NCBI GenBank assembly: GCA_035651715.1
Contig: DASRFD010000015.1
Span: 40,746-104,745 of the forward strand
Length of the DNA: 64,000 nucleotides
Reading direction: 5' to 3'
DNA from: Nevskia sp035651715
GTDB lineage: Bacteria; Pseudomonadota; Gammaproteobacteria; Nevskiales; Nevskiaceae
Shown here: piece after piece, positions 17,496-24,544 of the stretch
Layout: each line of letters begins with the position of its first letter
Position numbering within the stretch: position 1 is the first letter of the stretch
The notes under the pieces: generated by a model
The model's database searches: none
Told to the model about the DNA's origin: nothing
Seen by the model: only the letters and a program-made list of their open reading frames with translations
Made by a program: the position numbers and the translations under genes

Positions 17496-17970
17496 ATCGC
17501 GGGCCGGTCTCCGGACTCATGGTTGAAGTGGACGCCGGCGTGGCCGGTTCCATTTCCTGCGGCGCCTTCCCGGATTGCTCCAGTGGCCCGGGAACCTCTG
17601 GTCCATTCCATGCCCTGTCGTTGCCCCCCGTTTTTTGGCCAGGCAAGGCGCGAGCGACGACGTGTACTAGAAGTACATGAGGAGCGAGCAACGCAGCATG
17701 GCCAAAAACGGGGGGCAACCCTGCGGGCGGCTTGCCCTTTCACGCAGTGCGGCGTTGCTCGTTGCTCGTGTACTTCTAGTACACCACGCTCCTCGCGCCC
17801 TGCCCTGCGTGAAAGGGCAAGCCGCGACAGGGCATGGAATGGATCAGAGGTTCCCTATGCCGCTTTCTCCCATCTACCGTTGCGGGGGCAGTGCCGGAAT
17901 GGGAAAGGGATCTTTCCGCACCGGCTTCCCGTTTAATCCCGCGGCGGCAAAGCCGCGGGACACCTGCGAG
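17496..17970 (-). promoter_or_regulatory. cobalamin riboswitch, split by a palindromic insertion
   Basis: Reading the minus strand, the 5' half shows GGGATTAAACGGGAAGCCGG (around 17940-17921) and CCGGCACTGCCCCCGCAACGG (about 17898-17878). The 3' half shows the B12-box GCCACTG (17588-17582), GGGAAGGC and GAGTCCGGAGACCGGCC (near 17517-17500). Order and spelling match the cobalamin aptamer consensus. The two halves are about 290 nt apart, where a few tens are usual, because of a palindromic element. A -10-like TAGAAT (17982-17977) just upstream gives a start near 17970. A CCTGCGGGGACGCAGG hairpin shortly before the btuB ATG may be the expression platform. Confidence 0.88.
17590..17855. repeat. 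paired nested-palindrome (BIME-like) repeat, copy 2, inside the riboswitch
   Basis: Outer arms of 31 bp (17590-17620 and 17825-17855) match at 30 positions. They enclose two hairpin units. Unit A has arms TTGCCCCCCGTTTTTTGGCC (17621-17640) and GGCCAAAAACGGGGGGCAA (17700-17718), with tip TGTACT-AGA-AGTACA (17663-17677). Unit B has perfect 21-bp arms (17727-17747 and 17805-17825), with tip TGTACT-TCT-AGTACA (17769-17783). Unit B is a diverged reverse complement of unit A, so the element is an inverted pair. No open frame in it looks coding. Confidence 0.85.
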
Positions 17971-18073
17971 GGCGCCATTCTAGTGCAGCGGCTGGGGTTT
18001 TGCGCTCGTCCAAGGGAAGTAGGCGGTATCATTGCGGTCCCGGCTCCAGGCAGAAGGAGCCACAAGGAATCCC

Positions 18074-18865
18074 ATGCCCAGCGCTTATCTCGCCGCCGCC
18101 GTCGAGGCCGCGGAGGCCGCCTCAACCCTGATCCGCAAGGCCTACCGCGGCAATTTCCAGGTCAGCTACAAGGCCGACGCCAGCCCGGTGACCGAGGTCG
18201 ACGTCGCCGCCGAAGGCGCGATCAAGGCGGTGCTGAAGCGGCACTTCCCGCAGCACGGCTTCTACGGCGAGGAACTGGGCCGCGAGACCGGCGACGCCGA
18301 GCACCTGTGGCTGATCGATCCGATCGACGGCACCAAGGCTTTCGTCCGCGGCTACCCGCTGTTCTCGGTGCAGATTGCGCTGATGCGCCGCGGCGAGCTG
18401 GTGCTGGGCGTATCGGCGGCGCCGTGCTGGAACGGCGGCGCCGGCGAGATCGCCTGGGCCGAAGCAGGCCAGGGCGCCTGGCTCGGCGAGCAGCGCCTGC
18501 GCGTCGCCGACACGGCCGACCTGGCCAAGGCCACGCTGTCCACCGGCAACCTGGCGCGGCTGGCGCGCAGCGAGGCCTGGGCCCGGCTCGGCGGCCTGAT
18601 TCCGCGCCTGCACCGCATCCGCGGCTACGGCGACTTCCTGCATTACCACTGGCTGGCCGCCGGCAAGCTCGACGCGGTGATCGAGTCCGACGTCAACATC
18701 CTCGACATCGCCGCCTGCAGCGTCATCGTGCGCGAGGCCGGCGGCCTCTTCACTGACCTGCAGGGCGCGCCGCTGGGCCTGGACACCACCAGCGTGCTGG
18801 CCGCCGTGCCGGCGCTGCACGGGCCGCTGCTGCGGGAACTGCGCTACACCCCGCCTGCCCAATAA
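18074..18865 (+). CDS. inositol monophosphatase family phosphatase, histidinol-phosphatase-like
   Basis: A Mg-dependent phosphatase of 263 residues. The metal-binding marks are EE at 66-67 and DPIDGT at 82-87, with the later second-metal region around DILDIAACSVIVREAGG. WLIDPIDGTKAFVRG and the RGYGDFLHYHWLAAG block resemble HisN-type histidinol phosphatases more than SuhB or CysQ, so histidine biosynthesis is a reasonable guess, but no his genes are adjacent. I chose the ATG (MPSAYL) behind AAGGAAT. It is divergent from the btuB riboswitch promoter. Confidence 0.82.
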   Translation: MPSAYLAAAVEAAEAASTLIRKAYRGNFQVSYKADASPVTEVDVAAEGAIKAVLKRHFPQHGFYGEELGRETGDAEHLWLIDPIDGTKAFVRGYPLFSVQIALMRRGELVLGVSAAPCWNGGAGEIAWAEAGQGAWLGEQRLRVADTADLAKATLSTGNLARLARSEAWARLGGLIPRLHRIRGYGDFLHYHWLAAGKLDAVIESDVNILDIAACSVIVREAGGLFTDLQGAPLGLDTTSVLAAVPALHGPLLRELRYTPPAQ

Positions 18866-18892
18866 GCATCACCACGATCGGAGGAGCAGCCT

Positions 18893-19714
18893 ATGAGCGG
18901 TCCGTTCGACTTCAGCGGCAAACTGGTCTTCGTCGCCGGCGGCACCAGCGGCATCAACCTTGGCGTGGCCCACGCCTTCGCCAAGGCCGGCGCCAGGCTG
19001 GTGGTGATCTCGCGCAAGCAGGACAAGGTCGACGCCGCGGTGGCCGCGCTCAAGACCCACGGCGGCGAGGCCGCCGGCTTTGCCGTGGACGTGCGCGATC
19101 CGGCAGCGGTGGAGAACGCCTTCAAGGAAACCCAGGCGCGTTTCGGCGGCATCGACGTGCTGATCTCCGGCGCCGCCGGCAATTTCCCCGCCCCGGCGCT
19201 GGGCATCTCGCCCAACGGCTTCAAATCGGTGGTGGACATCGACCTGCTCGGCACCTTCCACGTGCTGCGCGCCGCTTTTCCCTACCTCAACAAGCCGGGC
19301 GCCTCGATCGTCAACATCTCGGCGCCGCAGGCCTACATCCCCATGGAGTTCCAGATGCACGTCTGCGCCGCCAAGGCCGGCGTCGACATGGTGACCCGCG
19401 TCGGCGCCATGGAATGGGCCGCCGCCGGGGTGCGCATCAACTCGGTCACGCCGGGTCCGATCGACGGCACCGAGGGCATGAACCGCCTGGCGCCGAACGA
19501 GGCCGCCCGCAAGCTGGTGGCCGAGAGCGTGCCGCTCGGCCATTTCGGCAGCACCGAGGACATCGCCAACGCCTGCCTGTGGCTGAGCAGTCCGTTGGCA
19601 CGCTATGTCACCGGCGTGGTGCTGCCGGTGGACGGCGGCTGGTCGCTGGGCGGCCTCAGCGCGTCCAGCGCCGGCATGAAAAAGGTGTTCATGGCCGGCG
19701 GCGGCACGCGCTGA
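18893..19714 (+). CDS. SDR family oxidoreductase, 2,4-dienoyl-CoA reductase-like
   Basis: A 273-residue NAD(P)-dependent short-chain dehydrogenase with the nucleotide loop GGTSGI at 16-21. The usual YxxxK is absent: Lys161 is in place but the Tyr position holds Val157, and AAGNFPAPA precedes it. That combination is typical of the 2,4-dienoyl-CoA reductase branch, so I read it as functional and not degenerate. A role in unsaturated fatty acyl-CoA reduction is inferred. It is 28 bp after the phosphatase gene, with GGAGGAG before the ATG. Confidence 0.83.
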   Translation: MSGPFDFSGKLVFVAGGTSGINLGVAHAFAKAGARLVVISRKQDKVDAAVAALKTHGGEAAGFAVDVRDPAAVENAFKETQARFGGIDVLISGAAGNFPAPALGISPNGFKSVVDIDLLGTFHVLRAAFPYLNKPGASIVNISAPQAYIPMEFQMHVCAAKAGVDMVTRVGAMEWAAAGVRINSVTPGPIDGTEGMNRLAPNEAARKLVAESVPLGHFGSTEDIANACLWLSSPLARYVTGVVLPVDGGWSLGGLSASSAGMKKVFMAGGGTR

Positions 19715-19730
19715 GCCCGGAGGATCGCGG

Positions 19731-20590
19731 ATGAGACCGGCCATGATCGGCAGTGCGCTGGCCCTGGCCCTGGCCTGCGGCGGCGCCCAGGCAGGAGCGG
19801 CCGAGGCGCGGCAGCAGGCCGACGCCATGGCGGCCATGCATCACGACGACGCCCCGGTGCCGAGCCCGGCGGCGCAGACCCCGCCCGGCCCCCGGTCGAA
19901 GGCCGCGAGGTGACTTACGGCGCGGCCAAGGGCCATGCCCTGAAGGGCTATTTCACCAGGCCGGCCGAGGCCGCCGAGGGCCTGCCGGGCGTCATCGTGT
20001 TCCACGAATGGTGGGGCCTCAACGACAACATCCGCGCCATGGCCGACCGCCTGGCGGCGCAGGGCTACCTGGTGCTCGCCGCCGACCTCTACGGCGGCCG
20101 CCAGGCCGAAAAGCCGGACCAGGCGCAGGGCCTGATGCAGCAGGCCCTGGCCGACGGCCCGGCCATCGACGCCAACATCGAGGCCGCCTACGGCTGGCTC
20201 AAGGACCAGGCCAAGGCCGGCAGGATCGGCACGCTCGGCTGGTGTTTCGGCGGCAGCATCTCGTTCGAGGCCGGGCAGGAGTTGAGTGGGCGCACCGCCG
20301 CCACGGTGATCTACTACGGTTTCGTCAACGACCAGGCCGACGCGCTGGCCAAGCTGAAGGCGCCGGTGCTGGGCCTGTTCGGCGGCCAGGACGGCGGCAT
20401 CCCGGTGGCGACGGTGCAGGGGTTCCGCAAAGGCCTGGAAGCACAGGGCCGCCATCCGCTGATCCACATTTACCCCGACGCCGGCCACGCCTTCGCCAAT
20501 CCCTCCGGCAAGAACTACCGCAAGGACGACGCCGAGGACGCCTGGAAGCGCACCCTCGAGTTCCTCGGCCGCTACCTCAAGGCCTCCTAG
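19731..20590 (+). pseudogene. dienelactone hydrolase family protein, frameshifted
   Basis: Two frames together make one exported dienelactone hydrolase-like protein. The first (19731-19913) gives a signal peptide and a PVPSPAAQ linker, then runs out of frame and stops. The second (to 20590) has the alpha/beta hydrolase body with HEWWGLND, nucleophile GWCFGG, Asp in FGGQDGG and His in DAGHAF. Adding one C to the five-C run at 19889-19893 would join them as ...PVEGREVTYG.... This could be a sequencing error, a real mutation, or phase variation. A GTG at 19910 could also start a cytosolic 226-residue form. Confidence 0.82.
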
Positions 20591-20640
20591 GTTCCCAGGG
20601 GCCCGCGGCCCGGAGCGGGCGTCATTTTCCGCAGGCCCAG

Positions 20641-20672
20641 CAAAAAGGCCGGACGGTTTCCCGCCCGGCCTT
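20641..20672 (-). terminator. terminator of the cold-shock gene
   Basis: The stem AAGGCCGG (20645-20652) with CCGGCCTT (20665-20672), read on the minus strand, is followed by TTTTT. It sits 22 bp after the csp stop codon and may also stop transcription from the hydrolase on the plus strand. Confidence 0.78.
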
Positions 20673-20694
20673 CAATTTCTTGTTATGGATGGCG

Positions 20695-20904
20695 TCAGAC
20701 CACCGCCACGTCCTCGGCCTGCAGGCCTTTCTGTCCCTGGATCACGCTGAACTGGACCTGCTGGCCTTCCTGCAGCGTGCGGTACCCCTCACCACGAATC
20801 TGCTTGAAATGGACGAACACGTCATCACCGCCGCCACGCTGGATGAAGCCGTAGCCCTTGGCGTTGTCGAACCATTTCACCGTCCCCGTTTCACGATTAG
20901 CCAT
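20695..20904 (-). CDS. cold-shock domain protein (CspA family)
   Basis: A 69-residue single-domain OB-fold RNA/DNA chaperone. It contains RNP1 (KGYGFIQ) and RNP2 (VFVHFKQI) and begins MANRETGTVKWFDNAKGYGF, as usual for the family. A longer open frame continues upstream, but this ATG matches family length. A candidate promoter (20999-21028) would give an approximately 90-nt leader, in keeping with cold-shock mRNAs. It could be constitutive rather than cold-induced. Confidence 0.95.
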   Translation of the reverse strand: MANRETGTVKWFDNAKGYGFIQRGGGDDVFVHFKQIRGEGYRTLQEGQQVQFSVIQGQKGLQAEDVAVV

Positions 20905-20998
20905 AAAGCCAAAACCTTCCTTGCCGAAGCACGACAAACGTTTGCTGGATGTCCGATAGCGGGCCCCCAAAGGCACCGCGGGCGGAACGCCCTGCCCA

Positions 20999-21028
20999 AA
21001 TTTACCGTTACGTGACGAAGGCCTGCAA
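20999..21028 (-). promoter_or_regulatory. candidate sigma70 promoter of the cold-shock gene
   Basis: On the minus strand TTGCAG (21028-21023) and TAAATT (21004-20999) are spaced 18 bp, upstream of csp. In this GC-rich context the AT-rich -10 is noticeable. Confidence 0.45.
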
Positions 21029-21109
21029 CACGCCCCGCCACGGCGCGTCGCGGCAGTTAGAATGAGCCTCCGCCGCGCCCCGCAAGACACAGAATCCGGA
21101 GTACCGCCG

Positions 21110-21916
21110 ATGCGCCGCCCGACGCTGCCGCTCACCGCCTGCCTGCTGCTCGCCGCCTGCGCCACCTCGCCGCTGGGCCGCAGCCAGCTCAAGCTGTTCT
21201 CGGAGGACGACATGGCGCAGATGGGCGTTGCCGCCTTCGCCCAGACCGCCAAGCAGACGCCGCTGGAAACCGGCGGCCAGGCCAACGCCTTCGTCGACTG
21301 CGTCGCCCGCCACATCACCCAGACCGTGGCGCAGAGCGGCGGCTACCAGGCCAACTGGGAGGTGAAGGTGTTCCGCAGCGACGAGGTCAACGCCTTCGCG
21401 CTGCCGGGCGGCAAGATCGGCGTCTACACCGGCATCTTCAAGGTGGTGCGCAGCCAGGACCAGCTCGCCGCGGTGCTGGCGCACGAGGTGTCGCACGTCG
21501 TCGCCGGCCACGGCAACGAGCGCGTCTCCGAGCAGTACGCCACGCAGAGCGTGGTCGGCATCGTCGGCGCCATCGCCGGCGACAGCTCCGGCAGCGGCGG
21601 CCTGGCCGAGGCCGCGCTGGGCCTGGGCGCGCAGTACGGCATCCTGCTGCCGTTCTCGCGCGCGCAGGAGTCGGAGGCCGACCTGCTCGGCCTGGACTAC
21701 ATGTCCAAGGCCGGCTTCGACCCGCGCCAGGCGGTGTCGCTGTGGCAGAACATGTCCCAGCTCGGCGGCAAGCCGCCGGAGCTGCTGTCGGACCATCCCT
21801 CCGACGAGACGCGCATCCAGCAGATCCAGGCGCGGCTGCCGCAGGACGTGCCGCTGTTCGAGCAGGCGCGGGCCGCCGGGCGCAAGCCGCAGTGCGGGGC
21901 GGCACCGGCGGCGTAA
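21110..21916 (+). CDS. M48 family metallopeptidase, lipoprotein
   Basis: A periplasmic zinc protease of 268 residues. The start is the ATG giving MRRPTLPLTA, with a lipobox LAAC whose Cys is residue 17. The zinc motif HEVSH is at 125-129, with the third ligand in the ESEAD region. The protein resembles BepA/LoiP-type M48 proteins, which act in outer-membrane protein quality control, but it has no TPR part. It ends with a strong bidirectional terminator shared with the convergent cytochrome genes. Confidence 0.9.
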   Translation: MRRPTLPLTACLLLAACATSPLGRSQLKLFSEDDMAQMGVAAFAQTAKQTPLETGGQANAFVDCVARHITQTVAQSGGYQANWEVKVFRSDEVNAFALPGGKIGVYTGIFKVVRSQDQLAAVLAHEVSHVVAGHGNERVSEQYATQSVVGIVGAIAGDSSGSGGLAEAALGLGAQYGILLPFSRAQESEADLLGLDYMSKAGFDPRQAVSLWQNMSQLGGKPPELLSDHPSDETRIQQIQARLPQDVPLFEQARAAGRKPQCGAAPAA

Positions 21917-21921
21917 AGCGA

Positions 21922-21946
21922 AAAGGCCCCGCGGAGCGGGGCCTTT
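21922..21946. terminator. bidirectional terminator
   Basis: A perfect 11-bp stem AAAGGCCCCGC/GCGGGGCCTTT with a 3-nt loop (GGA) lies between the convergent M48 and cytochrome genes, with A-rich and T-rich flanks on either side. Confidence 0.85.
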
Positions 21947-21963
21947 CGGGTGAAGCGGAAAAC

Positions 21964-22308
21964 CTACTTCTTGCCGGCGGGCTGGTCCACGTCCGGCACG
22001 TAGTCCTTGGCCGGCTGGGCCGCGAACCAGGCGGCGAGCTGCTTGATCTCGGCCTCGGTCAGGCCGGCGGCCTGCGGCGCCATGATCGCGTTCTTGCGCT
22101 CGCCGCTCTTGTAGGCGTGCAGGGCGTGCTCGATGTAGCTGGTCTGCTGCCCGGCCAGGTTCGGATACATCGGCTGGGTGGCGACGCCGTTCTCGCCGTG
22201 GCAGGCGGCGCAGACCACGACGCGGTCCGGCTTGGCCGGGGCTTCGGCCTGGGCGGTGGCGGCGAGGGCGAGGCCCAGCGCGGCCAGGATGATCTTGGTG
22301 GTGCGCAT
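21964..22308 (-). CDS. monoheme class I cytochrome c
   Basis: A periplasmic electron carrier of 114 residues. A signal peptide ends near ATAQAEA, the heme motif CAACH is at 33-37, and the axial Met is probably in NAIMAPQA. The KSGERKN stretch before the Met is shared with the neighbouring cytochrome. It starts 3 bp after the stop of that gene, so the two are translationally close and co-expressed. It resembles one half of cytochrome c4. The partner oxidase is not in the window. Confidence 0.92.
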   Translation of the reverse strand: MRTTKIILAALGLALAATAQAEAPAKPDRVVVCAACHGENGVATQPMYPNLAGQQTSYIEHALHAYKSGERKNAIMAPQAAGLTEAEIKQLAAWFAAQPAKDYVPDVDQPAGKK

Positions 22309-22311
22309 CGC

Positions 22312-22644
22312 TTATTCCTTCTTTTCGGCGGCGGTCGACAGGAACGCGGCGATGTCGGCGATGTCCTGGTCGGAGAGCGAGCTGGCCTGGGCGTGCATGG
22401 TCGGGTGGTTGCGCTCGCCGCTCTTGTATTCCTTCAGCGCATTGGCGATGTAGTCGGCGTTCTGCCCGCCGAGCTTGGGCACGCGGTACGTCGGGTAGAC
22501 GTTGTTGTAGTTCGGGATGCCGTGGCAGCCGACGCAGGTGTAGAACTTGTGCCTGCCGGCTTCAGCGTTGCCGTCCGCATGGGCGCTGGCCACGCACATC
22601 AGGCTGGCGGTGAGGGCCGCAAAGCCCCATCGCGCTGCTCTCAT
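22312..22644 (-). CDS. monoheme class I cytochrome c
   Basis: A 110-residue periplasmic cytochrome with a signal peptide ending near ASAHADG, heme motif CVGCH at 37-41 and axial Met in HPTMHAQA. It is the first gene of a two-cytochrome operon. Both proteins share the YKSGERN segment before the Met ligand, suggesting an ancestral duplication or a split cytochrome c4. The C-terminal STAAEKKE is charged and flexible. Confidence 0.92.
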   Translation of the reverse strand: MRAARWGFAALTASLMCVASAHADGNAEAGRHKFYTCVGCHGIPNYNNVYPTYRVPKLGGQNADYIANALKEYKSGERNHPTMHAQASSLSDQDIADIAAFLSTAAEKKE

Positions 22645-22922
22645 CTTGGAATCTCCAATGGCTTATCGCTCCGCAGTCGGGCCGCAGAGTCGCAGTATGC
22701 TCGTAGAAACGGGGCCTCCCGTCAATCCGCCGCCCGGCCGCGCACCCGCCGTGGCGGCCCTGTGGCGTTCCCGCGCCACTGTCGCGGGGAGGGCGCGCGG
22801 CCATCGGTTATAGTGCGCCGAAACCGCTTGCCGATGATTCCAGTCATGCCCCTGCTGCTTCCGCCCGGCCACCGCCTCCGCGCCCGCAAGCCCCTGCGGG
22901 GCGGCGCTTGAAAAACGGCCGG

Positions 22923-24452
22923 ATGCCGCGCCTGCGGGGAACCGCATCGCGCCGCGCCGCGCGCGAGCCCGGCGGCGAGGTGGCGGCGGTGGACCTGGGC
23001 TCCAACAGCTTCCACATGATGGTGGCGCGCGAGAGCGGCGGCCAGCTGCAGGTGATCGACCGCCTGCGCGAGGCGGTGCGCCTGGGCGCCGGCCTGGACG
23101 CCAGGAACCGCCTGCTGCCCGAGGCCGAGGCCCGCGCCCTGGAGTGCCTGTCGCGGTTCGGCCAGCGCCTGCACGGTATTCCGGCCCGCCGCGTGCGGGT
23201 GGTCGGCACCAATACCCTGCGCAAGATGAGCGACGGCGCCGGCTTCATCGCCGCGGCGGAACGCGCCCTGGGCCACGAGATCGAGATCATCTCCGGCGTC
23301 GAGGAAGCGCGCCTGGTGTACAGCGGCGTGACCCACGGCATGGGCACGACCCAGCCGCGCCGCCTGGTGGTGGACATCGGCGGCGGCAGCACCGAGCTGA
23401 TCGTCGGCCGCCTGGCCGAGCCCAGGCTGATGGAGAGCACGGCGCTGGGCTGCGTCACCCACACCCAGCGTTTCTTCGCCGACGGCGAGGTGACGCGGGC
23501 GCGCATGCGCGAGGCGCGGCTGGCGGCGCGGGTGGAGCTGGAGTTCATCGAGCGGCGCTACCGCGCCGCCGGCTGGGACGTGGCGGTCGGCGCCAGCGGC
23601 ACCGTGCGCGGCGCCTGGCGCGTGATGATGGGCCAGGGCTGGACCGACGAGCTGATCACCCGCGAGGCCCTGGAGCAGACCCTCGACCTGGTGGTGCGCG
23701 CCGGGCACGTCGACAACTTCGACTTCCCCGGCCTGCGCGAGGACCGCCGCCCGGTGTTCGCCGGCGGCCTGGCGGTGCTGGCCGGAGTGTTCGACAGCCT
23801 CGGCCTGAAGAAGATGGAGACCTCCGAATTCGCGCTGCGCGAAGGCGTGATCTACGACCTGCTCGGCCGCCTGCACGACCGCGACGTGCGCGCCGCCTCG
23901 GTCTCGGCCATGGCCGAGCGCTATGGCGTGGACCGCCCCCACGCCGCCGAGGTGGAGCGCTCCGCGCTGCGCCTGCTGGAACAGGTGGAGGCGGAATGGG
24001 GGCTGCAGGGGCGCGAGGGCGCGCGCCTGCTGTCCTGGGCCGCGCTGCTGCACGAGATCGGCCTGGTCATCGCCCATGACAGCTCGCACCGCCACGGCGA
24101 GTACATCCTGCGCCACGCCGAACTGTTCGGCTTCTCCCAGACCGACCAGAAGCTGCTTGCCGCCCTGGTGCGCCTGCAGCGCGGCAAGTTCGCCCAGGGC
24201 GCGCTGGAGGACCTGCCCGAGCCGTGGAAAGTGCCGGTGCAGAAACTGGCGATCCTGTTCCGGCTGGCGGTGCTGCTGCACCGCTCGCGCGCCCCCGGCC
24301 TGCGCATCCCGCTGAAGATCGAGGCCACCGGCAAGACCGTGCGGCTGGAATTCCGCCCCGGCTGGCTCGACCGCCACCCGCTGACGCGCGAGGACCTGGA
24401 GCTGGAGGCGGAATACCTGCAGGCGGCGGACTACCGGCTGCGCTTCGAGTAG
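22923..24452 (+). CDS. ppx: exopolyphosphatase / Ppx-GppA family
   Basis: Hydrolyses terminal phosphate from inorganic polyphosphate (or pppGpp). The ASKHA-fold signature VAAVDLGSNSFHMMVA lies near the N-terminus, followed by the second phosphate loop VDIGGGSTELIVG; the C-terminal half has an HD-like helical domain (LLHEIG...HRHGEYIL). About 509 residues is typical for Ppx with the C-terminal domain. A TTG at 22908 is an alternative start. It converges on ppk1, forming the polyphosphate pair in one place. Confidence 0.92.
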   Translation: MPRLRGTASRRAAREPGGEVAAVDLGSNSFHMMVARESGGQLQVIDRLREAVRLGAGLDARNRLLPEAEARALECLSRFGQRLHGIPARRVRVVGTNTLRKMSDGAGFIAAAERALGHEIEIISGVEEARLVYSGVTHGMGTTQPRRLVVDIGGGSTELIVGRLAEPRLMESTALGCVTHTQRFFADGEVTRARMREARLAARVELEFIERRYRAAGWDVAVGASGTVRGAWRVMMGQGWTDELITREALEQTLDLVVRAGHVDNFDFPGLREDRRPVFAGGLAVLAGVFDSLGLKKMETSEFALREGVIYDLLGRLHDRDVRAASVSAMAERYGVDRPHAAEVERSALRLLEQVEAEWGLQGREGARLLSWAALLHEIGLVIAHDSSHRHGEYILRHAELFGFSQTDQKLLAALVRLQRGKFAQGALEDLPEPWKVPVQKLAILFRLAVLLHRSRAPGLRIPLKIEATGKTVRLEFRPGWLDRHPLTREDLELEAEYLQAADYRLRFE

Positions 24453-24544
24453 AAGGCGGTATCAGCTGCCGGTGAAAAGCCTGGCCCGCCCGGGCCGCCA
24501 TCCGGCCCTTTCCGGCAACTGTCCACGCGTCAGCGGCAACCGCT

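Noticed and set aside
18893..19714. SDR with missing catalytic Tyr as a broken gene
   Set aside because: The Tyr is naturally absent in the 2,4-dienoyl-CoA reductase branch, which the surrounding motifs match.
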